64,000 nucleotides of DNA from positions 2,436,501 to 2,500,500 of the forward strand of contig NZ_AP028156.1 of assembly GCF_033096465.1 (NCBI RefSeq). The letters run 5' to 3'. The notes beneath the pieces are model-generated. The model worked only from the letters and a program-made list of their open reading frames with translations, had not been told where the DNA came from and searched no databases. The stretch is from Blautia luti. GTDB lineage: Bacteria; Bacillota; Clostridia; Lachnospirales; Lachnospiraceae. Positions 14,422-25,100 of this stretch are shown one piece after another. Position 1 is the first letter of the stretch, and every line of letters starts with the position of its first letter. The position numbers and the translations under genes were made by a program.

Positions 14422-17400
14422 TGTCTGTTACCTCCACATTCTTTTTTATTTTGAATGTCCGCAAAATCCGTCCTACATCAGACGGCTTCCACGGACAGTC
14501 AAGGTGATGGAGGGCAATGAGCCTGTCCTGTACGTTGGTACCAGCACCGAGTTTTGGAGTGGAACCCATAAGGATTCTCACCTGCCCGGCCCGTACCTTT
14601 GCAAACAAATCTGCTTTCTTTGTCTCCGTGTTGTATTCATGGATAAACGCAATCTCTTCTTTCGGGATTCCCCTGGCAACCAGTTTGTTTCGGACATCAT
14701 CATATACATTGAAAGTCCCATCCCCTTTTGGAGTAGACAAGTCACAGAAGATCAGCTGTGTTGTCCGATCTGCTTTTCCCTCGTCCCATACCTGAAAAGC
14801 ATTTTCCACACAGGTATTGACCTTGCTTTTTTCTGCATCCGGAAGGAGTTCATTTAATAGCCTCTGATCCAATGCACATTTTCTTCCGTCATTGGTAATC
14901 TTGAGCATGTTGTCCACCGTTGGATTCACAAGACCGGCTCTTACTTCTTCCGCACGTTCCGAAAAGGCACTGACCATTTCCTGCTGTTCTTCACTTGGTT
15001 TTAAGACTTCATTGATAAACTCTGCTTCCGGTACAGGAAGATTCAGCATATCCGATGTCTGAATATCCGCAGCTTCCTTAAAAATGGAGATCAGCTCTGG
15101 AAGATTAAAAAAACGGGCAAACCGTGTTTTCGCACGATAGCCCGTTCCTTCCGGTGATAATTCGATTGCGGTTACTGTCTCCCCAAACGTTGCCGCCCAG
15201 GAATCAAAGTGTCCCATACCCATACGCATGAGTGTGTCATACTGGAGATAACGCATGATAGTGTAAAGCTCGGTCATACTATTTGATACAGGAGTACCTG
15301 TAGCAAAGGTGATTCCTCTGCCGCCTGTCAGTTCATCCATATACCGGCATTTCATAAACATATCCGAACTTTTCTGTGCATCCGTCTGTGAGATACCCGC
15401 CACATTCCGCATTTTTGTATACAAAAAAAGGTTCTTAAAACTATGGCTCTCATCCACAAACAGCCGGTCTACACCCAACTGTTCAAAAGTTACCACATCA
15501 TCCTTTCTGGTCTGGTCATTGAGTTTCTTCATCCTCGCCTGCAGACTCTTCTTTGTTTTTTCCAACTGCTTGATGGTATAATTCTGCCCTGCCTGATGTG
15601 CCGCTTCTTCAATGGAAAATGTAATATCTGCAATCTGATCTTCCAGCATGGCAATCTGCCGTTCTCTTGAAAGAGGGATTTTCTCAAACTGTGTATGCCC
15701 AATGATCACGGCATCATAATCCCCTGTCGCAATACGGGAACAGAACCGTTTTCGGTTTGCCGGTTCAAAGTCCTTCTTCGTTGCCACCAGGATATTTGCT
15801 CCCGGATAGAGACGTAGGAAATCACTGCCCCACTGCTCGGTCAGATGGTTTGGCACGACATAAAGATTCTTCTGTGAGAGTCCCAGCCGTTTTGATTCCA
15901 TACCGGCTGCGATCATCTGGAACGTCTTCCCTGCTCCTACGCAATGAGCCAGTAACGTATTATTTCCATACAGCACATGAGCCACTGCATTTTTCTGATG
16001 CGGCATCAGGGTGATCTCCGGGTTCATGCCGACAAACTGAATATGGCTTCCATCATATTCCCGTGGACGGATGCTGTTAAATCGTTCATTATAGATCTTG
16101 CAGAGATCTTCCCGTCGGTGCAGGTCTTTAAATATCCACTCCTTAAATTCCTCTTTGATCAGCTCCTGCTTCTGCTGTGCCAGCATCGTTTCCTTCCGGT
16201 TTAATTCCCGGTGTTCCCCATCGACATCCTGTACCGTGTCATAAATCTTGGTATCTCTAAGGTTTAAGGCATCTTCCAAAAGGCGGTAGGCATTGGCTCT
16301 CTGCGTTCCATATGTGGAAGTAACAAGAGCATTTCCGTAGCTGTCCACATTCTTTCCCATAACATTCCATTGTCCGGTCACTTCGGCATACTGGACTTTG
16401 ACCTTGCTCCCTACATAATATCTTGGTGTATGGAATGTCTCTGCCATAAACCGTGTAATGTAATCCTCGGAGATCCAGGTTGCCCCAAGTCTTGCCTCAA
16501 TCTCTGACGCATCCAGATCTTTTGGCTGCACCTGCTCCAAATATTGCACGTTCACCTGATATTCCGGGTGATCTTCTGCAAACTGTTTGGCGATCTGAAG
16601 TTTCTCCCTCACATTTCCAGAAAGATATTCGTCCGACGGCTCCCATTTTTCACCGATCGGATTCTTAAAGATCACCCCTGCCAGTTCTTCGGTAAGCTCC
16701 CCTTCTGTTTTCCCGGAAAGCTGTGCCATATAGGATAGATCAACGCCTGCCCTCTCACCAATGGAAACCGCAAGTGCTTCACTGGCAGTATCCACGGAAG
16801 TTACCGTTTCTGCCCTGCGGATTGTCCTTTTGGTAAAAATATCCGCTTTCCGTTTCAGTTCTCCCTTATCATCCAGAAATTCCAGAGAAGTCAAAAGACA
16901 ATAGCTGCTGTCCTGGCTAAATGCCCTCTTATTGGCATTGCTGCTGATAAGACCATATTTTGCTGTAAAGGCATCATATTCTTCATTGAGTTTCCCCTGC
17001 AGCTTTGTGATCTGTTCATCGCTTTCCTCTTCCATCTGACACTGGATCAGTTCATTCGTAACATCACGGATCTTCACCATCCCTTTGACACGTTCCGCTG
17101 TTATTGCTGGAAGCTCCATGCGGTTCATCACAGAATTTTCCCGGTAATAGACTTCCTCATTCACTACGGTAAAACTGAAATTCTTTACATCCGGGTCTGC
17201 CGGGATAGAGACAACATCCTCCTCCAGCTCTGTATCCGAAAGTTCCAGTTCCGTGATCGTGCCATGGATATTCCTGATAGCTTCTTTTAACTGTTCTTCT
17301 AAGGTAACGCCTTCTTTTGGTTTTACAGTCACTTCCTGCTTTCCATACTGAGTGCTTTCTGTGGTAAATTCACCAAGCACCATTTCCGGATGCTCTGCAA

Positions 17401-20400
17401 AATAAGCATTGACTGAATAGCCTTCCGGCATTTCCTTTAAATTTAACCATTCCGGTTCCTCAATGGATGCCCTGTCTCTTTTCTGGAAAAACAGAATATC
17501 AGAAACAACGCTGGTATTGGCATTTCTCTGGAACGCATTATTCGGTAATCGGATGGCTCCAAGCAGTTCTGCCCGGTTTGCGATATACTGTCTCACTGCC
17601 GGATTCTGCTTATCCATCGTTCCACTGGAAGTTACCACAGCCACTACGCCACCGGGACGCACCAGATCAAGGGATTTTGCAATAAAATAATCATGGATCA
17701 TAAAATGATGCCGGTCATATCTGCGGTCACTGACCTGATACGCTCCAAATGGAACATTGCCTATCACACAGTCAAAAAAGCTGTCCGGATAACTGGTTTC
17801 CTCGAATCCCTGTATGGCAATCTTGTTTTTCTGGTAAAGCTGTTTTGCGATCCTGCCCGAAACCGGGTCGAGTTCCACACCGTACATATTGGCTTTGCCC
17901 ATACTCTCCGGAATCAGTCCCATAAAGTTACCGACTCCACACGATGGTTCCAGGATATTTCCCTGTTTCAGTCCCATATTTTCCAGTGCTTCATACATAC
18001 TTTGGATCACGGTCGGGGATGTATAAAAAGCATTTAAGGTCGATGCCCTTGCTGCACTGTATTCTTCTGGTGATAAGATATTCTTTAACTCCAGATACTC
18101 ATTCGCCCAGCTGCTGTTATTTTCCTCAAATGCCTGTGGGATACCACCCCAGCCAACATAACGGGATAAGATTTCCTGTTCTTCGGGTGTTGCCAGACGT
18201 TCTTCTTTCTCCAAAGTCTGTAACAAATGAATGGCTTCCATATTTGCCTTATACTTTACCTTCGGACCGCCTGCACCAAGGTCATTATCCTGAATACGGA
18301 AGTTGTATGGTTCTATCACGGCTTTTTCCTGTTCCTGACTTTCCAGCATAGATTCTTCGGCAGTAACCTCTTCCTCTTCTATTTCCTCCACATCTGACAT
18401 ATCTACTACGGTCGGTTCTGCCACTGCCTTCGTATCCAAGAAATCAAACATGGTCATCTGGTGTCCGGATGGTTCCGCAAAAGACGGTTCTGCTTCCGGT
18501 GTCGGGAATATCGTATAGGTTCCTTCTGCATACTGGTGGAGTTCCGAAAGAAGTTCTGTTTTCTGCTGATAGTTTGTCCCATACGCTTCAAAATCCAATG
18601 GCAGAGCTGCCAATGCTGCATCCATCTTCTGTAACAGTTCTTCTGTCTGCTCTGGATTCTCTAATACTGCGACCATTTCTTTTCCTGGTTTTTCCCAGAA
18701 GAAGTCATCTGTAAAGGGTCTGCCTATCTCTTCCGGAAGACGGTCATAAAAGCGGAGTACCTTATTCGCCATCTGCTCTCGTTCATATTCCGGCATACGA
18801 GCGTAATCTTCTGCCTGCAGGAACTGGTCATTCTTTATCAGATAAGCTACTCTGTTTGCAACTTTATTCCAGGATAATAAAATTGACGTATATGGATTCC
18901 CATAAGCACCTCTTGCAAGAAACAATCCTTTTCCATCATAGTTTGCATGTGAATCATCGGCACCAGACAGTGCATGACTGCTTCCACCGATCCCATACTG
19001 TTCCTTGATAAAACCTGTCCTCGATCTTTCATCTTCATGAAGTAGATAAAAGGAATACGTCCTAAGCCTGCCCTGCGAATACGCTCCACCTCCTGCAAGA
19101 TAAGCATCAATCTCATCCTGTGTAATGAACATCGGATGTTCTTTCCAGGCAAAGCCGTCCCTAGCCTGATAAGGAATGACCTCATCCGCAAACTTCTGAA
19201 ACTGCTTTGAGATATTTATAGGATTATAATGATGGAAACGCATAATAGAATGATTTTCTTCATAGGCTTCTGCCAGTGCATCCAGTCTTTCATTCAGTTC
19301 CGAAAGCCACTGGGGATCCTCCAGCTTTTCTTCCAGATAATCCGTGATCTCCGGATAGATACTGCGAAGATGTGGTAAATCCTCCTCATCGAAAACAATC
19401 TCCGCTACTCCTTCTGCCATATCCCCTTTCATATAGGCAAGAGCCTGGGCGTGTTCTTTTACTGCATTACTTCTTGCCGCATCCAATACAGACTGCGGTG
19501 CATATTCACCCTGGTCTAAAAGCTGATGGATACGTCCGCTGACATCTTCCCATGATAAAAATGCCTTATCTAAGATATGGTCTGTAACCGTATGCCCTAC
19601 TGCGATCTGCATCCCGGTTTCATCAAACCAGACTGAATATTCATTTCCATCAATCTGAAAACCTTTTCCACCTTTACGGTATTCACGCTTCACAAACTCC
19701 GTATATTCCTCCGGTGTCTGTTCACTCATGAAATTATAGATGATCCGGAGCTGGCTGGCTTTCCGGTTTCCTCCTGTCCGTAAGATCTCATCAACAACTT
19801 GCTCTGGAATCGGAATTTCTCCGGCATAAAGGGCAGCTGCCCTTTCCTCGATCTGCCGTCTTTGTTCATTTGCGGTGGAATATTCGGGCAAAGATAAAGC
19901 AGAGGCGATTTCTTCCTCTGCTTTGCTTAATCCATCTTCTCTTGTCTCTTCGACTAACTGTATACCAATTCCGTTAAGATGCTCTCTTCCGCTGTTGCCA
20001 TCAGTGCGTTCATGTGTGCTGTCCATGCCATCGGATCTGCTTCCTTGTCCGGTGCCGGATTCTTCTCCAGCAATTTCTCCATCTGGTTGTCCATTCTCTC
20101 CTGTGCTGCTTTCTCGATCTGTTCCAGATGGCTGTTCAGCTTTCCGGTCAGGAACAGGCTCTGATAAAGGCTGTTCTTGTGTTCTTTCAGAAATGTCCTC
20201 CGCAGCATCCCGTATTTCCCGATCGTCACTTCTTCCTCTTCGACGGTCAGATTCGGAAACAGGTAATCTCCCTTGCGATGATATGTCAGTTCCATAATCG
20301 GTTCCTCCTTCATTTTCAATATTTTCTTCTTTTTTCGTTTCTGCATCCCAGCTTTTAGTTTTACGCATTAACGTGGTAAAGTTATTATAATTCCTTTCAT

Positions 20401-21181
20401 TGGAATTTTCAACCTCTTTTCTCGCTTCTTCCAGAGAAATTTTATGTACGGTCTTTCCAATATCAATCAGAATACTCTCACTGAGCTGGCTTGCCGCATT
20501 TCCAAGGAAGGTGAGAACTGACAGACGGTTATAATCTGTGATATGCATGAAGTCCTCTTCTTCCAGAAGTTCCATCGGGTCAAGCCCGCATCGCCTGGAA
20601 AGCAGATAGTAAACACTGTCTGTTGCCAGCTGACGAAAATCACTGCGGATCGTCACCTCATCCAGATCTTCCAGATAAGTACCTTCTACAGCATATTCCA
20701 ATCCATCCAGGTATTCCTCCAGATTGTCATTGACCATTTCCCTTGCGACCGCCATCAATGCGTCCTGCAAAGTTGCCGCATCCTTTTCTTCCAGAGCATA
20801 GACTTCTGCCAGATGGGTGAGGATCTCTTCTCTCTGGTGTTCCTGCATCTTCCAAAGATATGGGCTTCTGCCTCCGGCTACCATGTGGGTATCCGAAATA
20901 TCAAACACATAACGAAGTTTGGTATTCTGCCAGGTTTCATCAAACAAGGCAATTCCTCTTGCACCACGATTTACCCAGCGTAACATCTTTTCATTCCATA
21001 GTTCCAGTGATGCACAGGCTGTTGCGTCTGGACGCTGTGCATGGATCAGAAGCTGGTCTGAAAAAGAATAACGATATAACCTTGATGCTGTGTCCATATA
21101 ATCCATCCAATCCCCTGGCGAACTGCTCACTGATACGGCATGTTCCTGCACCAAGTTTCGGATGTCCTGTAGTTTAGACAT
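14402..21181 (-). CDS. Giant DNA methylase/SNF2 helicase of the ICE, truncated by transposon insertion
   Basis: 2235 native codons, then 24 codons read from the transposon end. Uninterrupted it would be about 2594 residues with 2394-3476. The N-terminus is ArdC-like ([14 protein letters not shown]...[14 protein letters not shown]). Around residue 1080 is an AdoMet-binding site ([11 protein letters not shown]) and near 1139 a DNA-methylase motif IV-like GNVPFG. The SNF2 helicase has Walker [11 protein letters not shown] (about 1747), DESHSF (about 1910), TGTPVSNS (about 1963) and a C-lobe up to CPWKPSD. Motif VI is lost to the other fragment. Such proteins are standard in Tn1549-type ICEs and are thought to aid DNA processing or defence evasion. 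Residues ~295-425 are low-complexity because a TnpV gene overlaps them. Confidence 0.92.
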   Translation of the reverse strand: MSKLQDIRNLVQEHAVSVSSSPGDWMDYMDTASRLYRYSFSDQLLIHAQRPDATACASLELWNEKMLRWVNRGARGIALFDETWQNTKLRYVFDISDTHMVAGGRSPYLWKMQEHQREEILTHLAEVYALEEKDAATLQDALMAVAREMVNDNLEEYLDGLEYAVEGTYLEDLDEVTIRSDFRQLATDSVYYLLSRRCGLDPMELLEEEDFMHITDYNRLSVLTFLGNAASQLSESILIDIGKTVHKISLEEARKEVENSNERNYNNFTTLMRKTKSWDAETKKEENIENEGGTDYGTDISSQGRLPVSESDRRRGRSDDREIRDAAEDISERTQEQPLSEPVPDRKAEQPSGTDRESSTGENGQPDGEIAGEESGTGQGSRSDGMDSTHERTDGNSGREHLNGIGIQLVEETREDGLSKAEEEIASALSLPEYSTANEQRRQIEERAAALYAGEIPIPEQVVDEILRTGGNRKASQLRIIYNFMSEQTPEEYTEFVKREYRKGGKGFQIDGNEYSVWFDETGMQIAVGHTVTDHILDKAFLSWEDVSGRIHQLLDQGEYAPQSVLDAARSNAVKEHAQALAYMKGDMAEGVAEIVFDEEDLPHLRSIYPEITDYLEEKLEDPQWLSELNERLDALAEAYEENHSIMRFHHYNPINISKQFQKFADEVIPYQARDGFAWKEHPMFITQDEIDAYLAGGGAYSQGRLRTYSFYLLHEDERSRTGFIKEQYGIGGSSHALSGADDSHANYDGKGLFLARGAYGNPYTSILLSWNKVANRVAYLIKNDQFLQAEDYARMPEYEREQMANKVLRFYDRLPEEIGRPFTDDFFWEKPGKEMVAVLENPEQTEELLQKMDAALAALPLDFEAYGTNYQQKTELLSELHQYAEGTYTIFPTPEAEPSFAEPSGHQMTMFDFLDTKAVAEPTVVDMSDVEEIEEEEVTAEESMLESQEQEKAVIEPYNFRIQDNDLGAGGPKVKYKANMEAIHLLQTLEKEERLATPEEQEILSRYVGWGGIPQAFEENNSSWANEYLELKNILSPEEYSAARASTLNAFYTSPTVIQSMYEALENMGLKQGNILEPSCGVGNFMGLIPESMGKANMYGVELDPVSGRIAKQLYQKNKIAIQGFEETSYPDSFFDCVIGNVPFGAYQVSDRRYDRHHFMIHDYFIAKSLDLVRPGGVVAVVTSSGTMDKQNPAVRQYIANRAELLGAIRLPNNAFQRNANTSVVSDILFFQKRDRASIEEPEWLNLKEMPEGYSVNAYFAEHPEMVLGEFTTESTQYGKQEVTVKPKEGVTLEEQLKEAIRNIHGTITELELSDTELEEDVVSIPADPDVKNFSFTVVNEEVYYRENSVMNRMELPAITAERVKGMVKIRDVTNELIQCQMEEESDEQITKLQGKLNEEYDAFTAKYGLISSNANKRAFSQDSSYCLLTSLEFLDDKGELKRKADIFTKRTIRRAETVTSVDTASEALAVSIGERAGVDLSYMAQLSGKTEGELTEELAGVIFKNPIGEKWEPSDEYLSGNVREKLQIAKQFAEDHPEYQVNVQYLEQVQPKDLDASEIEARLGATWISEDYITRFMAETFHTPRYYVGSKVKVQYAEVTGQWNVMGKNVDSYGNALVTSTYGTQRANAYRLLEDALNLRDTKIYDTVQDVDGEHRELNRKETMLAQQKQELIKEEFKEWIFKDLHRREDLCKIYNERFNSIRPREYDGSHIQFVGMNPEITLMPHQKNAVAHVLYGNNTLLAHCVGAGKTFQMIAAGMESKRLGLSQKNLYVVPNHLTEQWGSDFLRLYPGANILVATKKDFEPANRKRFCSRIATGDYDAVIIGHTQFEKIPLSRERQIAMLEDQIADITFSIEEAAHQAGQNYTIKQLEKTKKSLQARMKKLNDQTRKDDVVTFEQLGVDRLFVDESHSFKNLFLYTKMRNVAGISQTDAQKSSDMFMKCRYMDELTGGRGITFATGTPVSNSMTELYTIMRYLQYDTLMRMGMGHFDSWAATFGETVTAIELSPEGTGYRAKTRFARFFNLPELISIFKEAADIQTSDMLNLPVPEAEFINEVLKPSEEQQEMVSAFSERAEEVRAGLVNPTVDNMLKITNDGRKCALDQRLLNELLPDAEKSKVNTCVENAFQVWDEGKADRTTQLIFCDLSTPKGDGTFNVYDDVRNKLVARGIPKEEIAFIHEYNTETKKADLFAKVRAGQVRILMGSTPKLGAGTNVQDRLIALHHLDCPWKPSDVGRILRTFKIKKNVEVTDNGKIII
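14456..14476 (-). repeat. Right terminal inverted repeat of the tet(O) element
   Basis: On the minus strand it reads GTAGGACGG followed by the core ATTTTGCGGACA. It matches the left terminus at 16 of 21 positions, with the 11-bp core TTTTGCGGACA identical and at the same distance from the junction. The junction repeat ATCA follows at 14477-14480. Confidence 0.85.
19954..20295 (-). CDS. TnpV-like protein nested in another frame of the helicase gene
   Basis: 113 residues from ATG at 20295, with GGAGG 8 nt upstream ([16 protein letters not shown]). It has the TnpV pattern: [42 protein letters not shown]. It lies wholly inside the giant helicase gene on the same strand but in another frame. There the helicase frame reads as a disordered, Ser/Asp/Arg/Gly-rich linker ([10 protein letters not shown]). 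The recognisable family in this frame and the low-complexity product in the other argue that this is a real gene. A weaker start at 20346 would add 17 lysine-rich residues. Confidence 0.75.
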   Translation of the reverse strand: MELTYHRKGDYLFPNLTVEEEEVTIGKYGMLRRTFLKEHKNSLYQSLFLTGKLNSHLEQIEKAAQERMDNQMEKLLEKNPAPDKEADPMAWTAHMNALMATAEESILTELVYS

Positions 21182-21246
21182 TAAACTTCCCTCCTATCAA
21201 TAAAAAAACAGCCCACTCTTTTTAGAATTGGCTGCATAAAATGTAC

Positions 21247-21275
21247 TTTACTTTTCGGAGAGAAAATGCTATATT
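21247..21275 (+). promoter_or_regulatory. Candidate promoter of antitoxin RNA
   Basis: TTTACT (21247-21252) and TATATT (21270-21275) with 17 nt spacing on the plus strand, facing the terminator at 21354-21390 and the toxin gene. Confidence 0.5.
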
Positions 21276-21281
21276 CTAATT

Positions 21282-21392
21282 GAAAAGAGTAACCGCCCAC
21301 AAGGTGGATGCTCCTGGATTAGGTTTTAATTTATTTTGCTCTCAAAGAGAGCTGCCTATCCTGTTGGCAGACAGGGTAGGCTATTTTTTTCG
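21282..21392 (+). ncRNA. Putative antisense antitoxin RNA of a type I toxin locus
   Basis: About 110 nt from a candidate promoter to a strong terminator, convergent with and overlapping the 3' end of the holin-like toxin gene. It contains an internal CCACAAGGTGG hairpin and a GCTCTC/GAGAGC stem. Its 5' region shares GAGTAACCG and CTCCTGGATT with the toxin transcript 5' region, as an inverted duplication on the DNA. The start point is inferred from the promoter. Confidence 0.5.
21354..21390 (+). terminator. Terminator shared by antitoxin RNA and toxin 3' end
   Basis: GCCTATCCTGT and ACAGGGTAGGC pair (21354-21364 with 21371-21381) and TATTTTTTT follows on the plus strand. The toxin stop codon overlaps the stem, so the same hairpin also closes the toxin transcript, though without a T-run on that strand. 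Confidence 0.75.
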
Positions 21393-21482
21393 CTTGTTGT
21401 CCCTATTATCCAAATAGGCAAGCAAAGCAATCAGAAACGTACCGCCTAAGAACAATAAGCTCAAGACTTCGTATGTATCCAT
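21381..21482 (-). CDS. Small hydrophobic holin-like toxin (type I TA)
   Basis: 33 residues, MDTYEVLSLLFLGGTFLIALLAYL followed by a charged DNRDNKRKK tail. It has one transmembrane helix and matches the pattern of the 'putative holin-like toxin' family (MDTxxxLxLLFxxGTFLIALL), related to TxpA/BsrG-type peptides. A very strong ribosome site (AGGAGGTGG) precedes the ATG. Such toxins depolarise the membrane when the labile antisense RNA is lost. A convergent RNA candidate is at 21282-21392, so it may stabilise the ICE. Confidence 0.8.
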   Translation of the reverse strand: MDTYEVLSLLFLGGTFLIALLAYLDNRDNKRKK

Positions 21483-21571
21483 TCGCTCCACCTCCCTTCT
21501 TCTGTATCCCTTAACGGAATCTGAAAATCCAGGAGGTTTTTACCAACCCTGTACACGGTTACTCCAGTAAT

Positions 21572-21600
21572 ATTCTAACAGGTAACTCTCCGCAAAGCAA
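21572..21600 (-). promoter_or_regulatory. Candidate toxin promoter
   Basis: TTGCTT (21595-21600) and TAGAAT (21572-21577) with 17 nt spacing on the minus strand. The leader to the toxin start would be about 85 nt. Confidence 0.5.
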
Positions 21601-21612
21601 TTCCTTTTTACT

Positions 21613-22083
21613 TCATACGGTTTTATATTCTGTTTTTCTCTTATTCTCTGGCCAATGCAGTTTCCATTCCAGATATTCCTCTTCTGTGATTCTTCCATCG
21701 CCCAATTTCTGCTTTTTCCCCATCCATTCCTGCAGATAAGACATTGTTTTTTTATCCCTCATTGTGATTCCAACTATTTCACTTTCTGAATCATTTAGCA
21801 GGAACAGATGAAAAAGCCCTCTATTTTCTTCATCCATCCAGAATAAAGTTTCCATTAATTCGTCCATTGTCGCAATTCCAGGACTTAAAAAATTTCGGAC
21901 ATCAACTTCCAATATTTCTGCTATCCGGATAAGCGTTTCCTGCTTCGGTGTACGCTGTCCACTTTCATATTGGGCGATTCTCACATCCGCACTACTTTCC
22001 CCATATCCTAATCTGCGTCCCAATTCCTTTTGAGTTATGTTGCGAAACATACGGATTTTTCTTATTCTTGCTCCTAATTTCAA
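21613..22083 (-). CDS. XRE-family helix-turn-helix regulator
   Basis: 156 residues from a TTG at 22083, preferred because AAGGAG lies 6 nt upstream. The GTG at 22122 lies within the terminator hairpin of the upstream adhesin gene. The N-terminal HTH_3 domain reads LGARIRKIRMFRNITQKELGRRLG...RIAQYESGQRTPKQETLIRIAEILEV. The C-terminal 80 residues (FWMDEENRGLFHLFLL...) look like a sensory or dimerization domain. This type of regulator occupies the same place, between adhesin and helicase, in related ICEs, and probably represses ICE genes. Confidence 0.85.
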   Translation of the reverse strand: MKLGARIRKIRMFRNITQKELGRRLGYGESSADVRIAQYESGQRTPKQETLIRIAEILEVDVRNFLSPGIATMDELMETLFWMDEENRGLFHLFLLNDSESEIVGITMRDKKTMSYLQEWMGKKQKLGDGRITEEEYLEWKLHWPENKRKTEYKTV

Positions 22084-22103
22084 TTTCTTCTCCTTTTCAA
22101 AAT

Positions 22104-22128
22104 GGGGCTGTGCAGTAACCACAGCCCC
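22104..22128 (-). terminator. Hairpin after the adhesin gene
   Basis: A perfect 9-bp GGGGCTGTG/CACAGCCCC stem with a 7-nt loop, followed by ATTTTG on the minus strand. It lies 19 nt past the adhesin stop. The short T-run suggests partial termination. Confidence 0.6.
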
Positions 22129-22146
22129 AGAACACTATTTATATTA

Positions 22147-25100
22147 TCATTTGCGTTTTCTCTTAACTGTCACTACAGTTCCCAGACATCCTGCTGATAC
22201 TGCAAGTGCCAGCACAAAAATAGCAATATTTGTATTATCTCCTGTTTTTGGTGAATTGGATACAGAAGTCGCATCAGAACCATGGGAACCAGGAGTGCTG
22301 ACTCCCTGGTTTTCTGATGTTTCCGGAGTGTCTTTTTCCGGAGCTTTCTTATTTGTCAGATCCAGAGTATATTCAATCACAGGAGTACGGTCATTGACAT
22401 ATTCAAACTGAATCTTATGCTCGGTTTCATCAAGCTGATAGCCATCCAGTGTTTTTGTTTCTTTCAGGATATATGTGATTGCTTTTTTATACTGCCCATT
22501 CTTAAAAGTCGCAATCGGATAATTCTTTGATTCTGCATGGCCAGCACTGTCTGTTACCAGAGTTTCCAGAACTTTACCTTTGCTGTCACAAAGGGCAAAT
22601 TCTACACCTTTCATTGGCTTCTTGGTATCTTTATCCGTTTTATTTAAGATTACCTTGCCCATTGCCTGTTCATCTTCCATTTTGGCTCCCTGAACATCTC
22701 CGGTGTCCTTAACCTCAAATGTCACTTTATTTGCCACAATATAGCCTTTCGGTGCTGTTTCCTCCAACAACGTATAAGTGCCGACTGAAAGTTTCTCTAC
22801 ATAATGGGGCTGATCACCAGATGTCCAGCTTTCCATAACTTCCTGGTTTTCATTAAGAATATACAGTTTAGCACCTTTGACCTCGCTGCTTCCATCTGTC
22901 ATATCAACTTTACTGATCAGAATTTTTGTTGTATCATCCTGCATTTCTACTTTCTGTATATCTGCAGTATTTTCTACTACAAACGTAATGGATTCTGCAG
23001 TTGCATAACCATCAGCAGGAATTGTCTCTGTTAATGTATATTTCTTTCCAACTTCCAGTTCCTTAATGATGTGTGGTGTGCTTCCGGAAGTCCACTCATC
23101 CACAACGTTTCCCTCTGAATCGGATACTTTCAGTTTTGCACCTGGTAATTCTTCCCCGGTTGTAATATCTGATTTTGTGATTTCAAAAGTAGTTGGCTCA
23201 TCTTCATAAGTGAACTCAAAGGATACTTCTGCAACCTCTTCTCCCGCATAAGCAAAATCAAATTCCTTGATTTCTTCTGTTGTCACAAATCCAGCAGGAG
23301 CCTGCACTTCTTTTACATAGTAGTTGCCATTGATTGGAAGATCTGCCGTAAATACAATCCTTCCATCCTGATCCGTAGCTTTCTGCTCGATCATGGTATC
23401 TGCTTTCAGGATTACTTCGCCTTCTGCATTTAAAATATCATTCTTTGTATAAAGTGCAAATACTCCGCCTTCCAGAACACGGTCTGTATTTTTTTCTTTC
23501 TTAACTACAGTTACTTTTGCTTTCTGGCGGTTATTCTGCCAGTCCTCATCATAAGTCACAACCGGAGTATTCTGATCACGATAAGTCAGATCAACCTCTC
23601 TGATTTCTCCATCCAGAACATATCCATCCGCCGTCTCTTTTTCCTTTACATAATATTTGCCTAAAGGAAGATCTTCTGATCTTGCATATCCAAGAGCATC
23701 TGTCGTAATTGTTGCTACCAATTCGTCCTTTTTATAATAATCACTGCTTTCCCCATCTGCAGCCTTGATATCCTCCGCTGCATAAATTTCAAAAGTAACA
23801 TCTTTCAAAGAACCTGTAACATAGCCAAATGCTGCGTCCATGCCGCCTGCCAGCATATCTTTCCAGGTAACTTCCTTGACAAATTCACCTTTTTTATTGA
23901 TGATGATTCGTCCAACCGGAACAGTATCCTTCATTTCTACTTTTTGAACATCTGCAGTATCAGAAACTGTAAATTTCACTTCCTCTGCCTGCAGATAACC
24001 ATATGGTGCAAACTCTTCCCGAAGTGTGTAGGTTTTTCCCACATGGAGTCTTTTTATTACATGAGCTTTTCCTTTTACAGAAGTCCATTTTTCTACTTCT
24101 TTTCCGTCTGAATCCAAAACCGTCAGTGTTGCTCCGTCAAGTTCCACACCTGTTGTAATATCTGATTTCGTAAATTCAGTTGTTGTCGGCGCATTCCTAA
24201 AAACAGTTTCCAGTTTTACTGTTTTTACTTCCTGTCCCTGATATTTCGCAGTCACCTCAATCTTCTCATCCGAAGATACAAAACCATCTGGGGCTGCCAG
24301 TTCTTTCACATAATAAGTTCCAAATGGCAGATCCTGCTCAAAAACAGCTTTTCCATCTTCACCTGTTACCGCTTTTGTAAGCAGTTCGTCTGCTTTTACC
24401 AGTACCTTATCCCCTGCTTTTATATCCTCTTTTGCGTAAAGACCAAACTCTGCTCCAGAAAGCCCTTTCTCATTTTCAGCATCTTTTTTCACAACTGACA
24501 TTTCTACTTTCTGGCGGTCATTTATAAACTCTGCACTCTGTGAGATCACTGGTGTATCCTGGTCTGCATAGACGAAAGAAATTTTCTGTTCTTCTTCATT
24601 TAATACAAATCCCTCTGGTGCAGTCTTTTCTACCACTTTGTATTCTCCTAAAGGCAGATTATCAAGATCTGCTTTTCCGGATTCATCCGTTGTCAGTTCT
24701 GCAACTTTTGCACCCTTTGCATATTCCAGGATTCTTTTTCCTGTGTCATCTTTCTGGAAATCAGCTGTATAAATATCCTCTGCAGCATACACTTCATATA
24801 CTGCACCGGAAAGGTTCTGAACTTCATACCTAAAATCATTCTTATAGATCGAAAGAACCTCTCCTTTTTTCTGTACAGTGAGTTTTCCTTTCACCGGATG
24901 ATTCTCATATGCAACTTCAATGATTGCATCACCTGATACCGGATCAGTCTGATACAGGGTATTGGTGTCCACCTGTATTTCGACATAATTTTTGTTAATG
25001 GTATAACCGTCCGGTGCTGTTACCTCTTCGATTCTATAATGACCGATTTTTAAATTCTGCGGCAGGATCAGATATCCATCTGTATCTGTGAAATAAGAGA

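Larger units (their letters stand above)
3478..14480. mobile_element. Tn4451-type mobilizable transposon carrying tet(O), 11,003 bp
   Basis: The element is bounded by imperfect 21-bp inverted repeats sharing an 11-bp core, TTTTGCGGACA, set exactly 10 bp inside each junction. It interrupts an ICE helicase gene and its precise removal restores that reading frame. Contents from left: large serine recombinase, small gene, YdbC, ParB-like, MobV relaxase and oriT, RepA-like ATPase, sigma/HTH genes, KTR protein, tet(O), TnpV. Recombinase plus TnpV plus Mob is the layout known for Tn4451/Tn4453. The backbone from 5.4 to 11 kb is visibly GC-rich, while the tet(O)/KTR block and the surrounding ICE are AT-rich, suggesting the resistance block was acquired separately. 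Confidence 0.9.

Noticed and set aside
22084..22122. GTG start of the XRE regulator at 22122
   Set aside because: It lies inside the terminator hairpin of the adhesin gene, whereas the TTG at 22083 has AAGGAG at the right distance.
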